From the NCBI GenBank assembly GCA_024679565.1, contig JAIBDD010000002.1, forward strand, positions 1-54,589: a stretch of DNA of 54,589 nucleotides, written 5' to 3'. How positions within the stretch are numbered: position 1 is the first letter of the stretch; each line of letters opens with the position of its first letter. Source of the DNA: Bacteroidota bacterium (GTDB lineage Bacteria > Bacteroidota > Bacteroidia > NS11-12g > UBA9320). This document shows positions 25,696 to 34,465 of this stretch, piece by piece. The notes beneath the pieces are model-generated. The model saw only the letters and a program-made list of their open reading frames with translations, was not told the DNA's origin and did not search any database. The position numbers and the translations under genes are program-made.

Positions 25696-27158
25696 TAACT
25701 TCCTGTTTTTGCGATATTGAAACTGATGCCTATAAATGTCCCCCATTCCCAAACATTTCTGGTAGGAATAGCTAAGTCTCCAGGTAACAGCGCATCACCG
25801 ACAGAATAACCTGAACCTAATTTCTTAACCTGCCCCAAACTTGCACCTGCGTGCAATCCTACTCGGCTGTCTGAACCAAATAAAGCGGTTAATCCCATGT
25901 ACATATTTACATTCTTTTGTTCTTCTTGTAACGGAACACCAACGCCAAAAGTTCCGCCAAGCTGCAATGTTCTGCCCGTGTACGGATATACATTTACGTA
26001 CGCTCCTAAGTTTGGTGAAAATTTACTGCCACCTACCGTCGTTATCGCACTATCTCGGTAAATATATTCGTCTGTTGATTGATACTTCGGGAAAGCCAAA
26101 CCAATACTCGACGACACTTTTACGTCCCCACGCACCACTATGGTTATATTTTTCTCTTTAATCTGAGCCAAATCAGACATTTTATTACGATCCACCGATT
26201 GATGATTTCCCTCAGCATCCGTGGGTACCTTGTAAAACTTAAGTGTCAGGTCAATTTCGTCATCTTTGGCCGCATGACTTGAGTTAAAGGTATAGCGAGT
26301 AGCAACAATAGAGGTATATATCGTTTCTAGATAATCTATTTGAGCAGTGATATATTCCGGATTGAATTTCTTTGTAATTGTATTCACTTCAGCATTAAAA
26401 CTACGCACCGCTTGATCTAACCCCCTGCCTTCAAAGTGGCCCTCTCGACCATTAGCAAATTCATTGTATTCACGTAAAAACGAGACCGTAGCCGTTTTTA
26501 AATTCGCTACGGAACTGCTGTAGTTTTTGTTAAACTTTACAATAACCTCTGAGAAGTCGCTTGGGTTCATCACAGATTTATTAAAAATGTTCGACACAAT
26601 TGTGTTCGACATGTTTACAATAGTATCGGTAGGTAAATAAGGGTTATACTTCAATTTGTTGAGTTTGGAAATTGCATATGACACAGACTTCATATCACTT
26701 TCAAGACTTGACAATTTTTTATATGCACCAAGGATGTCGTCATAAGCAGAACTGGCTCCACGCGAGCCCATTAGACCTCCACCACGCCCTATCTCAGCAG
26801 GCAGTGTTCCTCCCAGTGCAGTGAAAAAACTTCCAGACCCAATTGGATTAACCAGTGGACTTACGATATCCAAAAAACCCATATCAGACTGCTTCTCCAC
26901 CATTTTTGATTTATAGGTTGCGTCAGCAGCATAAACAAATTTGTTGAAATTTATGACCTCAACCGTAACGAGTTTATTTCTACCCACTACCGGAGAACTT
27001 ATCTCTTTGCCAACGGCATCTCCTGGTTTAATTTTGTAATAACGCACCTCGTCTTGAATAAAATCGTAAACAATACGTAACGACTGCGCCTTTAGGTCAG
27101 TATGAATTAACTGCACAATTACGATAGCTAAAAAAATTCTTAATACCTTCATTTCCAA
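25695..27158 (-). CDS. secreted hypothetical protein with C-terminal barrel-like region
   Basis: 487 residues with a signal peptide ending LKAQ. I do not recognise a family. The N-terminal part has short beta segments, then a Gly-rich stretch (about 105-130), then a long helical region (about 135-290) with several VSNIF/NLKTAT-type helices. The last 150 residues read like beta-strands of an outer-membrane barrel (NLGAYVNVYPYTGR, GGTFGVGVPL, VGLHAGASLGQV). Thus a helical periplasmic domain attached to an outer-membrane domain is plausible. It is followed without gap by the GlsB-like gene and preceded by a 137-base gap, where I saw no clear promoter. Confidence 0.6.
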   Translation of the reverse strand: MEMKVLRIFLAIVIVQLIHTDLKAQSLRIVYDFIQDEVRYYKIKPGDAVGKEISSPVVGRNKLVTVEVINFNKFVYAADATYKSKMVEKQSDMGFLDIVSPLVNPIGSGSFFTALGGTLPAEIGRGGGLMGSRGASSAYDDILGAYKKLSSLESDMKSVSYAISKLNKLKYNPYLPTDTIVNMSNTIVSNIFNKSVMNPSDFSEVIVKFNKNYSSSVANLKTATVSFLREYNEFANGREGHFEGRGLDQAVRSFNAEVNTITKKFNPEYITAQIDYLETIYTSIVATRYTFNSSHAAKDDEIDLTLKFYKVPTDAEGNHQSVDRNKMSDLAQIKEKNITIVVRGDVKVSSSIGLAFPKYQSTDEYIYRDSAITTVGGSKFSPNLGAYVNVYPYTGRTLQLGGTFGVGVPLQEEQKNVNMYMGLTALFGSDSRVGLHAGASLGQVKKLGSGYSVGDALLPGDLAIPTRNVWEWGTFIGISFNIAKTGS

Positions 27159-27295
27159 TTATTTATTAACGTTTATATCACATTGCAAAACTGATTGCAA
27201 CTGACATTTGATTCGTCACCATGCGATAAAGTAAACGAAAATAAGTGAATTTATAACAGCAGACAATGCGGTGACACAAGCTTAAAGCGCCTTTA

Positions 27296-28435
27296 TCATC
27301 GTCTGATCCAAGATTCTGGATTGAGTTTATTTGTACCCCTCCATACTTCAAAATGGAGTTCCGTGATACGTTCTGAGTTAAGCCCTACTCGTCCAATAAC
27401 AGCCTCTCGAGACACTTGCTGGCCTTGCGTACACGATATACTTCCAAGATTTGCGTAAACAGTGTAATAACCGCCGTGCTTAACCAACACGGTTGTTTGC
27501 ATGCCTGGCACTTCAATGATTGCAGTCACTGTTCCTTCGAAAACTGGACTGACAGATGAATTACGTTCGCAAATGATATTAATCCCATTATTTACAGTTG
27601 ACACATTTTTAAAATCTGTGTGTTTATGCAAACCAAAACGTTCTGAGATATAACCGTTGTTTACCGGCCATGGAAGATTTCCTGGCACAAACCCCGATAC
27701 CGCTTCGGCTTTAGGAGCTCTGGCAATCGCGTTTCGAATACTCTTTTCTAACTCACGGGACCGTTTTTTTCTTTGCTCAATTTCTTTAGTCAACTTGGCT
27801 TCTTGTGATTTTAACCCATTCACTACAGCCGCGTACTCCAACTTATCCTTTTTCAACTGCTCCGATTCCTTTTCTTTGTCTTTTAGTGACAGGGCTAAAC
27901 GATCTTGTAAAACCAACAACTCATTGATTCGTACTGAATTTTCTTGCTTTTTCTTTTGTATCAAACCCAATTGCTGACGTCTAAAATCCATAATGCGTCG
28001 CAAATAATTTAATCGGCGTATAAGGTCGTTAAAGCTAGATGCCATAAACACATAATGCATTTTACTCATCTTTTTATTGCTCTTATAACTTAACACGATG
28101 GCTTCAGAGAATGCAACTTTAATGCGTTCAATTTCTGTAGTGATGCCAATAATTTCTTGCTTAGCATCTTCAATATCAACGTCTAAAGCATCCAACTTCC
28201 CTTGTGTATGGCGTAACCCTTCTTCGCGCAATTCAATCTGAGATTGATAAATTGCCACGGTTTTTATGGTGGTTTTCTTCTGCGCAAGAACCTCCTTTAA
28301 CATCTTTTCAGACAACATGAGTTGCCTTTTGTTTTGATTTAATTTTCGAGCAAATTCCTGCCGTGTTTGGGCTAGGCTAGAGGTCAAGGTTAATACAACA
28401 CCTATAAAAGCAACAAGTTTAGTTACCTTTTTCAT
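27296..28435 (-). CDS. EnvC-like murein hydrolase activator (coiled coil plus degenerate LytM/M23 domain)
   Basis: Starting at the ATG at 28435 gives 379 residues with a signal peptide ending SLAQ. Residues about 25-245 are a long coiled coil (heptad-rich, Lys/Glu/Gln). The C-terminal 115 residues are a LytM/M23 domain (PWPVNNGYISERFG, VLVKHGGYYTVYANLG, LHFEVWRG). The zinc ligands are degraded: NNGINI replaces the HxGxD-type motif and ANLG replaces the usual HxH-type strand. As in EnvC and NlpD, it should activate an amidase during division and not cut peptidoglycan itself. Its start overlaps the end of the DUF4292 gene by 17 bases. Confidence 0.87.
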   Translation of the reverse strand: MKKVTKLVAFIGVVLTLTSSLAQTRQEFARKLNQNKRQLMLSEKMLKEVLAQKKTTIKTVAIYQSQIELREEGLRHTQGKLDALDVDIEDAKQEIIGITTEIERIKVAFSEAIVLSYKSNKKMSKMHYVFMASSFNDLIRRLNYLRRIMDFRRQQLGLIQKKKQENSVRINELLVLQDRLALSLKDKEKESEQLKKDKLEYAAVVNGLKSQEAKLTKEIEQRKKRSRELEKSIRNAIARAPKAEAVSGFVPGNLPWPVNNGYISERFGLHKHTDFKNVSTVNNGINIICERNSSVSPVFEGTVTAIIEVPGMQTTVLVKHGGYYTVYANLGSISCTQGQQVSREAVIGRVGLNSERITELHFEVWRGTNKLNPESWIRR

Positions 28436-29186
28436 ACCTACTCGGAATAATAAAAACGATTGGGTCAAACTCAGCAGTGCTTATGGAGGTATATTCCATT
28501 AGGAAATTAAATGACTTCCCTGCGCCGTTTGCATTGATGTTAATTTGGTTTCCAACATAACCAAGATCCTTCTCTTTGGAGAAATTTTGGTAGTCAACTA
28601 CTACCTTTTTTGAATCCGTTGTAGTGGTAAACTCGGACGATATAGATCGATAACACCCTGAAAGTTCTACCCGGTTTACAATGCCATCACTTTCATATTT
28701 CAAATGGTCCTTACGTAGTTCGTCGTTATTTTTTTCGAACAAGGTAATGCCATATATAGGATTGGATATGAGCAAATTTTGAAGTTGTGAAAGGCTTAAA
28801 TTTTGGCCGGTAAATTTTTCAAGGTCTTGAATTGCGCCTTTATAATATTTTTTGTTGAATCTATCGAGCAATACAAAAGTGTCTGGCGTTATATATGCTC
28901 TCGCCAGTTCAATAACAGCCACAATAGATACCCAAACAAAGGAATCTTTTTGCATCTTTATGTTCATGCCAAAGCTGTTGCTATTTTGACCTTGGGTGTA
29001 ATTCGCCTTTGCGCGCATCGACAAAAACTCGAAAGACGCTAGGTTCTCAGACACCTCTGTTAATACCTCTTTAGGGTATGATGTTAACGCTTGAGCACAG
29101 TCTAGTTTCGCTTTTCTCGATTTGCAGCCAATACCGCTTACCGTAACAAGTAGAGTTGATAAGATTATAAGAACGAAACTTTTCAT
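28419..29186 (-). CDS. DUF4292 family lipoprotein
   Basis: 255 residues with a lipoprotein-like signal (GIGCKS, Cys at about residue 21). The body is a run of beta-strands (FEFLSMRAKANYTQG, FGMNIKMQKDSFVWVSI, FVLLDRFNKKYYKG) reminiscent of LolA/LolB-type folds, but that likeness is inference. Family members in Bacteroidota are repeatedly found, as here, between a TPR protein and an M23/EnvC-like protein, which points to an envelope role. It starts 3 bases after the TPR gene and overlaps the EnvC-like start, so it is in one operon. Confidence 0.8.
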   Translation of the reverse strand: MKSFVLIILSTLLVTVSGIGCKSRKAKLDCAQALTSYPKEVLTEVSENLASFEFLSMRAKANYTQGQNSNSFGMNIKMQKDSFVWVSIVAVIELARAYITPDTFVLLDRFNKKYYKGAIQDLEKFTGQNLSLSQLQNLLISNPIYGITLFEKNNDELRKDHLKYESDGIVNRVELSGCYRSISSEFTTTTDSKKVVVDYQNFSKEKDLGYVGNQININANGAGKSFNFLMEYTSISTAEFDPIVFIIPSRYEKGN

Positions 29187-29189
29187 ATG

Positions 29190-30863
29190 TTAGTTTACTT
29201 GGCTTATTTCATTCCTAATTTTATTAGCCTCTTCGGTTCTCCCGAGTTTTTCCAGGCACTTGATATAATGCATACCAACTTCACTATCCCGTCTAAAATG
29301 GTTGTACGCTTTCTCTAAAATGATAATCGCGTCGTTGTAGCGCCCTAACTGAAAAAGCACCCAACCTTTTGTATCTAAATAGGTTGGCCTGTTCGGATTA
29401 GCGCCTAACGCTTTGTCAATCATTGTTAATGCATCTTCTAACCTGGTTTTTTGCTCGGCTAAGTAGTATGCATAATTATTCATTGCTCCGTCATTAGGGG
29501 GGTCCAATTCCAGGACCTCATCGTAGGTTTCAAAACTTTTTTCATAGAGCCCAAGTTCGTAAGAGGCATCCGCTATGGTTACTAATAAGTCAGTTTGATC
29601 GTTACGCAATAAAGCTATTTCCATTCCTTCTTCAGCTACTGAAATTGCCGTTTCATAGTTACCTTCAGTAAAGTTGGCAAAAGAATTAATAATGTAGAGG
29701 AAGGGCTGATTTGGATAGTACTCTAAAGCCTTCTTCGAGTCTTTAAGCAAATAAGTAGCATTGCTTAATTCATCGTCAATACCTAGAAGTTTTTTCCAAA
29801 TACCAATATCCCCTGGGTTTAGTTCGGAGGCTTTTATTATATGGCTTCTGGCTTTAGTTTTTTCTCCGATAGCGTGTAACACGTCGCTTCTTACGAGATG
29901 CGCCTTGTCTTCATTTGGATGAACCTTAACTAACTTTTGGGTTAAGGTTAATGCTTTTAATCGCATTGACTCATCCGTTCTTAGGTACGAGAAAAAGCTA
30001 CCGACAACTTTAATTTTTAGTTCTATAGGAACAGTAATGTCGTTAAACCCTTCTTGTAAGAAATAGAAGCTGCTGTCGTGTTGTTTGTTTCGTTTGTAAA
30101 TGTCTGACAGGCCGAAATAAGCATAACCATTTTTAGGGTCTTTCTTCAAAATCCCATTGTATAAGGTTTTGGCTTTATCCATTTGGCCCGTGCGAATGAA
30201 AGATTCTGCGAGTAAGCCCTGAAATCTTACACTTTCTTGATCAGACTCTGCCAATTTTTCCATCCACTGGATGGCTTCTTTATCCTTTCCAATTTGTAAG
30301 TTCAACCCCTCAAGCAAGCGAGCAGTTTCTTCGTCTATGCCGAATTTACCGACATAATTTTCCAACCACTTAATGGCCTTTTTAAATTCTTGAGCATTGA
30401 TGTACTGCTTGCCTGCCTCTAAATAATTGAGCGGTTTTTCAGGCTCTTCAGCAACCATAATTTCAAATATTTTGGCCGATTTTTCATACGCAGCAACCTT
30501 GCTATACGCTTGCGCAAGTTGACCCGCATACCAATAATTATACGCAGGGTTTGCAAGCATGGCTTGCTCTGACCAATAAACGGCGTCGTTAAACCCAGAA
30601 ACAGCCATGTTTAGGTTTCCCATCTGATACATCGCCGCATGACTATTCGGGTCGATTTTCAGCGCGTCTGCAAACAAACGGGCAGACTCTGTATAGTTAC
30701 CCAGTAACTTTTCTTTACTCGCTTTGAAATATAACTGGTCAAACTGAGCTCGTTCGTTATACGACAGTTTGCTGGCACTAGGCAAACTTTTTTTACCCGC
30801 GCATGCTGTTAACAAAACAGCAGCAACCAAATAGATGGATAAGCGTAGCGGGTTATACTTCAT
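29190..30863 (-). CDS. tetratricopeptide repeat lipoprotein
   Basis: 557 residues with a clear lipobox (VLLTACAG, Cys at about residue 21). Almost the whole chain is TPR-type helix pairs, for example DALKIDPNSHAAMYQMGNL, NGILKKDPKNGYAYFGLSDI and the canonical C-terminal EVLELDPPNDGAMNNYAYYL and MIDKALGANPNRPTYLDTKG. About ten or more repeats can be traced. It probably scaffolds an envelope complex at the periplasmic face of a membrane. The start codon shares a base with the stop of the nucleotidyltransferase gene (TAATG). Confidence 0.88.
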   Translation of the reverse strand: MKYNPLRLSIYLVAAVLLTACAGKKSLPSASKLSYNERAQFDQLYFKASKEKLLGNYTESARLFADALKIDPNSHAAMYQMGNLNMAVSGFNDAVYWSEQAMLANPAYNYWYAGQLAQAYSKVAAYEKSAKIFEIMVAEEPEKPLNYLEAGKQYINAQEFKKAIKWLENYVGKFGIDEETARLLEGLNLQIGKDKEAIQWMEKLAESDQESVRFQGLLAESFIRTGQMDKAKTLYNGILKKDPKNGYAYFGLSDIYKRNKQHDSSFYFLQEGFNDITVPIELKIKVVGSFFSYLRTDESMRLKALTLTQKLVKVHPNEDKAHLVRSDVLHAIGEKTKARSHIIKASELNPGDIGIWKKLLGIDDELSNATYLLKDSKKALEYYPNQPFLYIINSFANFTEGNYETAISVAEEGMEIALLRNDQTDLLVTIADASYELGLYEKSFETYDEVLELDPPNDGAMNNYAYYLAEQKTRLEDALTMIDKALGANPNRPTYLDTKGWVLFQLGRYNDAIIILEKAYNHFRRDSEVGMHYIKCLEKLGRTEEANKIRNEISQVN

Positions 30864-31873
30864 TAATTGTTTTTGACTGTGCTATAATCGCTGATGCTAA
30901 GTTGGTTTGACTTACCATCATATTCAACAAAATTACCAATCATTGAATTATCGAAAGATGCATTCTTAATTTGTGTATTAGTTTGAATGATGCTATTAGA
31001 AATAACGGAGTTTTTGATCGTCGTATTGTCTCCAACTGAAACATGTGGCCCAATAGTAGAATCTTCAATAACAACGTTTTCACCAAGATAACACGGCTCA
31101 ATGATAGTCGCATTAATCGTTTTAGAAGTGTCTGATATTAGCTTCTCGTCGGATAAGTGGGACAACACTCTTTTGTTTGTGTCTACAGTTGCATTTTTAT
31201 TTCCGCAATCCATCCAATCGGTAACCTCTCCAGGAACAAACTCAAGGCCGTCATTTTTCATGTTTTCAAGCGCATTGGTCAGTTGAAATTCTTCCTTTTC
31301 TGTGATGTTATTGTCGAGCAAATATTTTATTTCTTTTCTTAAACGTGCTCCGTCTTTGAAATAATAAATTCCAATGATAGCAAGGTCAGAAACAAATGTT
31401 TCGGGCTTTTCAATAAAATCACGAATCACTCCATCCTCCGACATCTTTATTACACCAAATGCACTAGGATCATCCACTTGTTTCACCCAAATAACACCAT
31501 CTTTAGATGGGTCAATTGTAAAGTCTGCTCTAAATAGAGTATCGGCAAAGCCAACAATGACGTTGCCGTCTAAAACTTTCTCGGCACAATACACCGCGTG
31601 GGCTGTCCCCAATGCCTCTTCTTGAACACAAATGTGCCCAACGGCTCCTAACGAATTGGCTATGTCATGCAGGTCAGCAAAAACTTCTTCACCAAAATTT
31701 GGACCAACAACAAAAGCGATGTTGTCAATTTTTTCATCACAAACGTGTGCAATGTCTTCAACCAACCTTTGTACTATTGGTTTTCCAACTATAGGCAACA
31801 ATGGTTTTGGTGTTGTTAATGTGTGTGGCCGCATTCTTTTTCCCATTCCGGCCATCGGAATAATAATATTCAT
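30863..31873 (-). CDS. sugar nucleotidyltransferase (NTP_transferase) with left-handed beta-helix tail
   Basis: 336 residues. The N-terminal GMGKRMRPHTLTTPKPLLP is the nucleotide-binding signature of sugar-1-phosphate nucleotidyltransferases; FADTLF supplies the metal-binding Asp, and FIEKPE and DWMDCGN are further family motifs. From about residue 240 short hexapeptide-like repeats (ATIIEPCYLGENVVIEDSTIG, SVGDNTTIKNSVISNSII) form a beta-helix, as in glucose-1-phosphate thymidylyl- or uridylyltransferases of the GlmU/RmlA superfamily. The exact sugar and nucleotide cannot be read. It sits 11 bases after dut and is coupled to the TPR gene. Confidence 0.87.
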   Translation of the reverse strand: MNIIIPMAGMGKRMRPHTLTTPKPLLPIVGKPIVQRLVEDIAHVCDEKIDNIAFVVGPNFGEEVFADLHDIANSLGAVGHICVQEEALGTAHAVYCAEKVLDGNVIVGFADTLFRADFTIDPSKDGVIWVKQVDDPSAFGVIKMSEDGVIRDFIEKPETFVSDLAIIGIYYFKDGARLRKEIKYLLDNNITEKEEFQLTNALENMKNDGLEFVPGEVTDWMDCGNKNATVDTNKRVLSHLSDEKLISDTSKTINATIIEPCYLGENVVIEDSTIGPHVSVGDNTTIKNSVISNSIIQTNTQIKNASFDNSMIGNFVEYDGKSNQLSISDYSTVKNN

Positions 31874-31884
31874 CTTTATATGTT

Positions 31885-32331
31885 TTAACCTTTTCCTGTG
31901 CTACCGTAGCCTCCAGAACCGCGTTCGGTTTCTTGTAAACTATCGGTTAATTCTAATACTATTTTTTTGTAGGATGCTACAATCATTTGGGCAATTCTAT
32001 CCCCTCTACTTATGGTAAACGGTTCTTCACTCAAATTGATCAACAACACCTTAATTTCACCCCTATAATCAGCGTCTATGGTGCCGGGTGAATTTAAAAC
32101 CGTAATGCCATGTTTATACGCCAAACCACTTCGGGGTCTAACCTGTGCTTCATACCCTTCAGGTAGCGCAATTTTTAGCCCAGTTGGAATTAACTTTCGG
32201 TGCATCGGATGAAGTACAATTGATTCTTCCACATTTGCGCGAAGATCTACTCCTGCTGAGTTTACCGTTTCATGTTTCGGCAATGCTAAATCGGAAAGAT
32301 TTAAGGTTTGTATGTGAAGTGCATCCTTCAT
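31885..32331 (-). CDS. dut: dUTP diphosphatase
   Basis: Hydrolyses dUTP to dUMP and PPi, keeping uracil out of DNA and feeding dTMP synthesis. The 148-residue trimeric dUTPase has all five motifs in order: [35 protein letters not shown] and the C-terminal [11 protein letters not shown]-loop-like tail. Its ATG directly follows the TAA of the flippase gene with no gap, and the nucleotidyltransferase gene starts 11 bases after its stop, so it is embedded in the envelope operon. Confidence 0.96.
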   Translation of the reverse strand: MKDALHIQTLNLSDLALPKHETVNSAGVDLRANVEESIVLHPMHRKLIPTGLKIALPEGYEAQVRPRSGLAYKHGITVLNSPGTIDADYRGEIKVLLINLSEEPFTISRGDRIAQMIVASYKKIVLELTDSLQETERGSGGYGSTGKG

Positions 32332-33810
32332 TTAAGCGGCAAACTTACGGTTTTTCGTTGGACGTTCTATCATGTAAACCACTGCAATAAAAGCGATTAA
32401 TGTCAGTGCGGACCACACTAAAGCATAATCACTTAATATTCGATTCAAAAATGCATAAAGCCAATACAAGGCCTGACACAAAATGATATAGAAAGCAATC
32501 ATTTTTAAGTTGTATGGAACCGCATAATGTTTTTGCCCAAGCATATAGCTTGCTACCGCCATACCGAAGTAAACTACCAAGGTTGCTATGGCTGAACCCA
32601 AGATTCCTATCACTGGTATCAGCGCCACATTTAAGGCTATCGTTCCCAATGCCCCGCCAATCGAAATCCACATGCCAATTCGCATTTTGTCATTCAATTT
32701 GTACCAAATATTTAGGTTGTACATTACCCCTAAAAACAAATTAGCTAAGAGTAAAATCGGTGTAAGCATCATCGCGTTTGGATGTCTAAAATACACTTCG
32801 CGGGTAATAATAAGTGGTCCAATTTGTTTCAGAAACACAAGAGTTACCAAAAATATGAGGCATAAAGCAATTACAAAGTAATGCATCACTTTGGCGTATA
32901 TGAGTTTAGGATCTTCCCCCTTTGATTGCTCAAAAAAGAATGGTTCGGCAGCAAATCGAAAGCTCTGGACAAAAATGGTCATGAACATACTCAATTTGTA
33001 AAAAGCGCTGTACACACCAATCTCAAAATCCGCCACCTCATTAGGTAACATTTTTAGCAACAAAATACGGTCTATCATTTCATTGACTATTCCTGCCAAG
33101 CCAATTATTACTAAGGGTCTGCCGTACTTCCACATTCTCTTCCAGAGATGACCGTCGAAACCCTCGGAAATTGGCTTCCAATAAGGCAACAGCATCACAA
33201 ACATGACCATACTGGCAAACAGGTTGGAGAGAAATATATAGCCCACACCAAATTCTGGGTCAAAAAATGTAAGGTCATACCCTTTTTTTACAAGCCATGG
33301 CACCAACAACAAAAAGAATAGGTTGAAACCAATATTGACCAAGATATTTGTTATTCGAATAAGGCCAAAACGAATTGGCATTTTCTTAAAACGGAGCCAG
33401 GCTAAAGGCAGGTTTGAAAGCGCATCAAGGGCTAAAATGAAAACAAAAATTCGTACATAATCCGTTTGATTTGGGTGTTCTAAAAAATTGGCTATTCCTT
33501 GTTGGCAGGTTAATCCCACCAGCATTAAAACCCCAGTTGTAACAAGAAGTGATATCTGCGCAGTTGCAAAAACCTTTTCCGGTTTTTCTTCTCTTGAAAA
33601 GTTAAAGAACGCGGTTTCCATTCCATACATCAAAACAACAATGGCAAAACCAACCACGGCATAATAGGTGCTTATCACTCCATAGTCATCCGGAGTAAAC
33701 AGCTTGATGTATAGTGGCACTAATAAGAAATTTATTAGTCGTCCTAAGGTATGCGTGATACCATATATCGCCGTTTCACCGGCCAATTTTGCTAAAATTC
33801 TATTTTTCAA
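32332..33810 (-). CDS. oligosaccharide flippase family protein (Wzx-like, MATE/MVF superfamily)
   Basis: 492 residues with about 12-14 hydrophobic helices. The N-terminal LAGETAIYGITHTLGRLINFLLVPLY is typical of polysaccharide biosynthesis proteins that flip lipid-linked oligosaccharides across the inner membrane. The start is a TTG at 33810; an in-frame stop lies two codons upstream, so a non-ATG start is forced unless translation begins later. It is the first gene of a six-gene minus-strand block that continues with dut, a sugar nucleotidyltransferase, TPR, DUF4292 and EnvC-like genes. Confidence 0.87.
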   Translation of the reverse strand: MKNRILAKLAGETAIYGITHTLGRLINFLLVPLYIKLFTPDDYGVISTYYAVVGFAIVVLMYGMETAFFNFSREEKPEKVFATAQISLLVTTGVLMLVGLTCQQGIANFLEHPNQTDYVRIFVFILALDALSNLPLAWLRFKKMPIRFGLIRITNILVNIGFNLFFLLLVPWLVKKGYDLTFFDPEFGVGYIFLSNLFASMVMFVMLLPYWKPISEGFDGHLWKRMWKYGRPLVIIGLAGIVNEMIDRILLLKMLPNEVADFEIGVYSAFYKLSMFMTIFVQSFRFAAEPFFFEQSKGEDPKLIYAKVMHYFVIALCLIFLVTLVFLKQIGPLIITREVYFRHPNAMMLTPILLLANLFLGVMYNLNIWYKLNDKMRIGMWISIGGALGTIALNVALIPVIGILGSAIATLVVYFGMAVASYMLGQKHYAVPYNLKMIAFYIILCQALYWLYAFLNRILSDYALVWSALTLIAFIAVVYMIERPTKNRKFAA

Positions 33811-33826
33811 CTTCTATTGAGAAACT

Positions 33827-33834
33827 CAAATGTA
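33827..33834 (-). promoter_or_regulatory. putative -7 box (TACATTTG) for the flippase-dut-EnvC operon
   Basis: Exact TAnnTTTG match 16 bases before the TTG start of the flippase gene on the minus strand. It is the only such box near the head of the six-gene block. The -33 element is not evident. Confidence 0.45.
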
Positions 33835-33990
33835 ATCGTGATTAAAACCGCATCCTTGAAATTGGCGGTTTGATTATGAACGTTTTAGACAAACAATTCA
33901 AATTATAAGACAATCGTAATAATTATATATGACAATAGTTTCATGGACATAGAAGTGAATTTTCATAGATTTAAGCATAATTAATCCACT

Positions 33991-34430
33991 ATGAAACGCA
34001 TGATTACTTGGTTGTTCGCTCAATTTTAACTACAACACTACATGCTCAAATCCCAAATGTCATTCCTTATCAAGGATCTATTACCGACACATCAGACGTA
34101 GGGTTTGATGGAGATTTTGATTTCGAATTTAAAATCCTAGACGCCAGCAATACAATACTTTGGTCAAGCGGAACGATATCCGTTGCAGTTCACAATGGAA
34201 ACTATTCTGTTAGTTTGGGTGGCTCCGGTCAGCCCGCCATGGCGAGGTCCATTTTTGACTTAGACGAAGTGTATTTAGAGATTTCATTTGACGATGGTGT
34301 TACTGGCAAAGAAGTTTTTAAACAAACCAACAGTAACCCAATCTCAAGTTTTAACTGGGAACGGGTGTTATATATCATAACGGTTACGTCTGGCAATACA
34401 GTGGCTACGGATAAAGTTTTAAAAATGTAA
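33991..34430 (+). pseudogene. frameshifted, truncated secreted protein gene
   Basis: An ATG at 33991 starts MKRMITWLF, the beginning of a signal peptide, but this frame stops after 12 codons. The rest of a signal peptide (SILTTTLHAQ) and a mature region (IPNVIPYQGSITDTSD, FDFEFKILDASNTILWSSG, DDGVTGKEVFKQTNSNPIS) continue in the neighbouring frame up to 34430. One missing base near 34010 would join them. The mature part resembles the N-terminal domain of long Bacteroidota surface proteins but ends abruptly after about 130 residues. An alternative is a short intact protein from a TTG start at 34008. Confidence 0.5.
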
Positions 34431-34465
34431 AACCTACACTTAATCTGCACGCTCCACGTTATACT

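Noticed and set aside
34001-34025. Programmed -1 frameshift in the 33991 gene
   Set aside because: No canonical slippery heptamer or following stem is visible; a deleted base is simpler.
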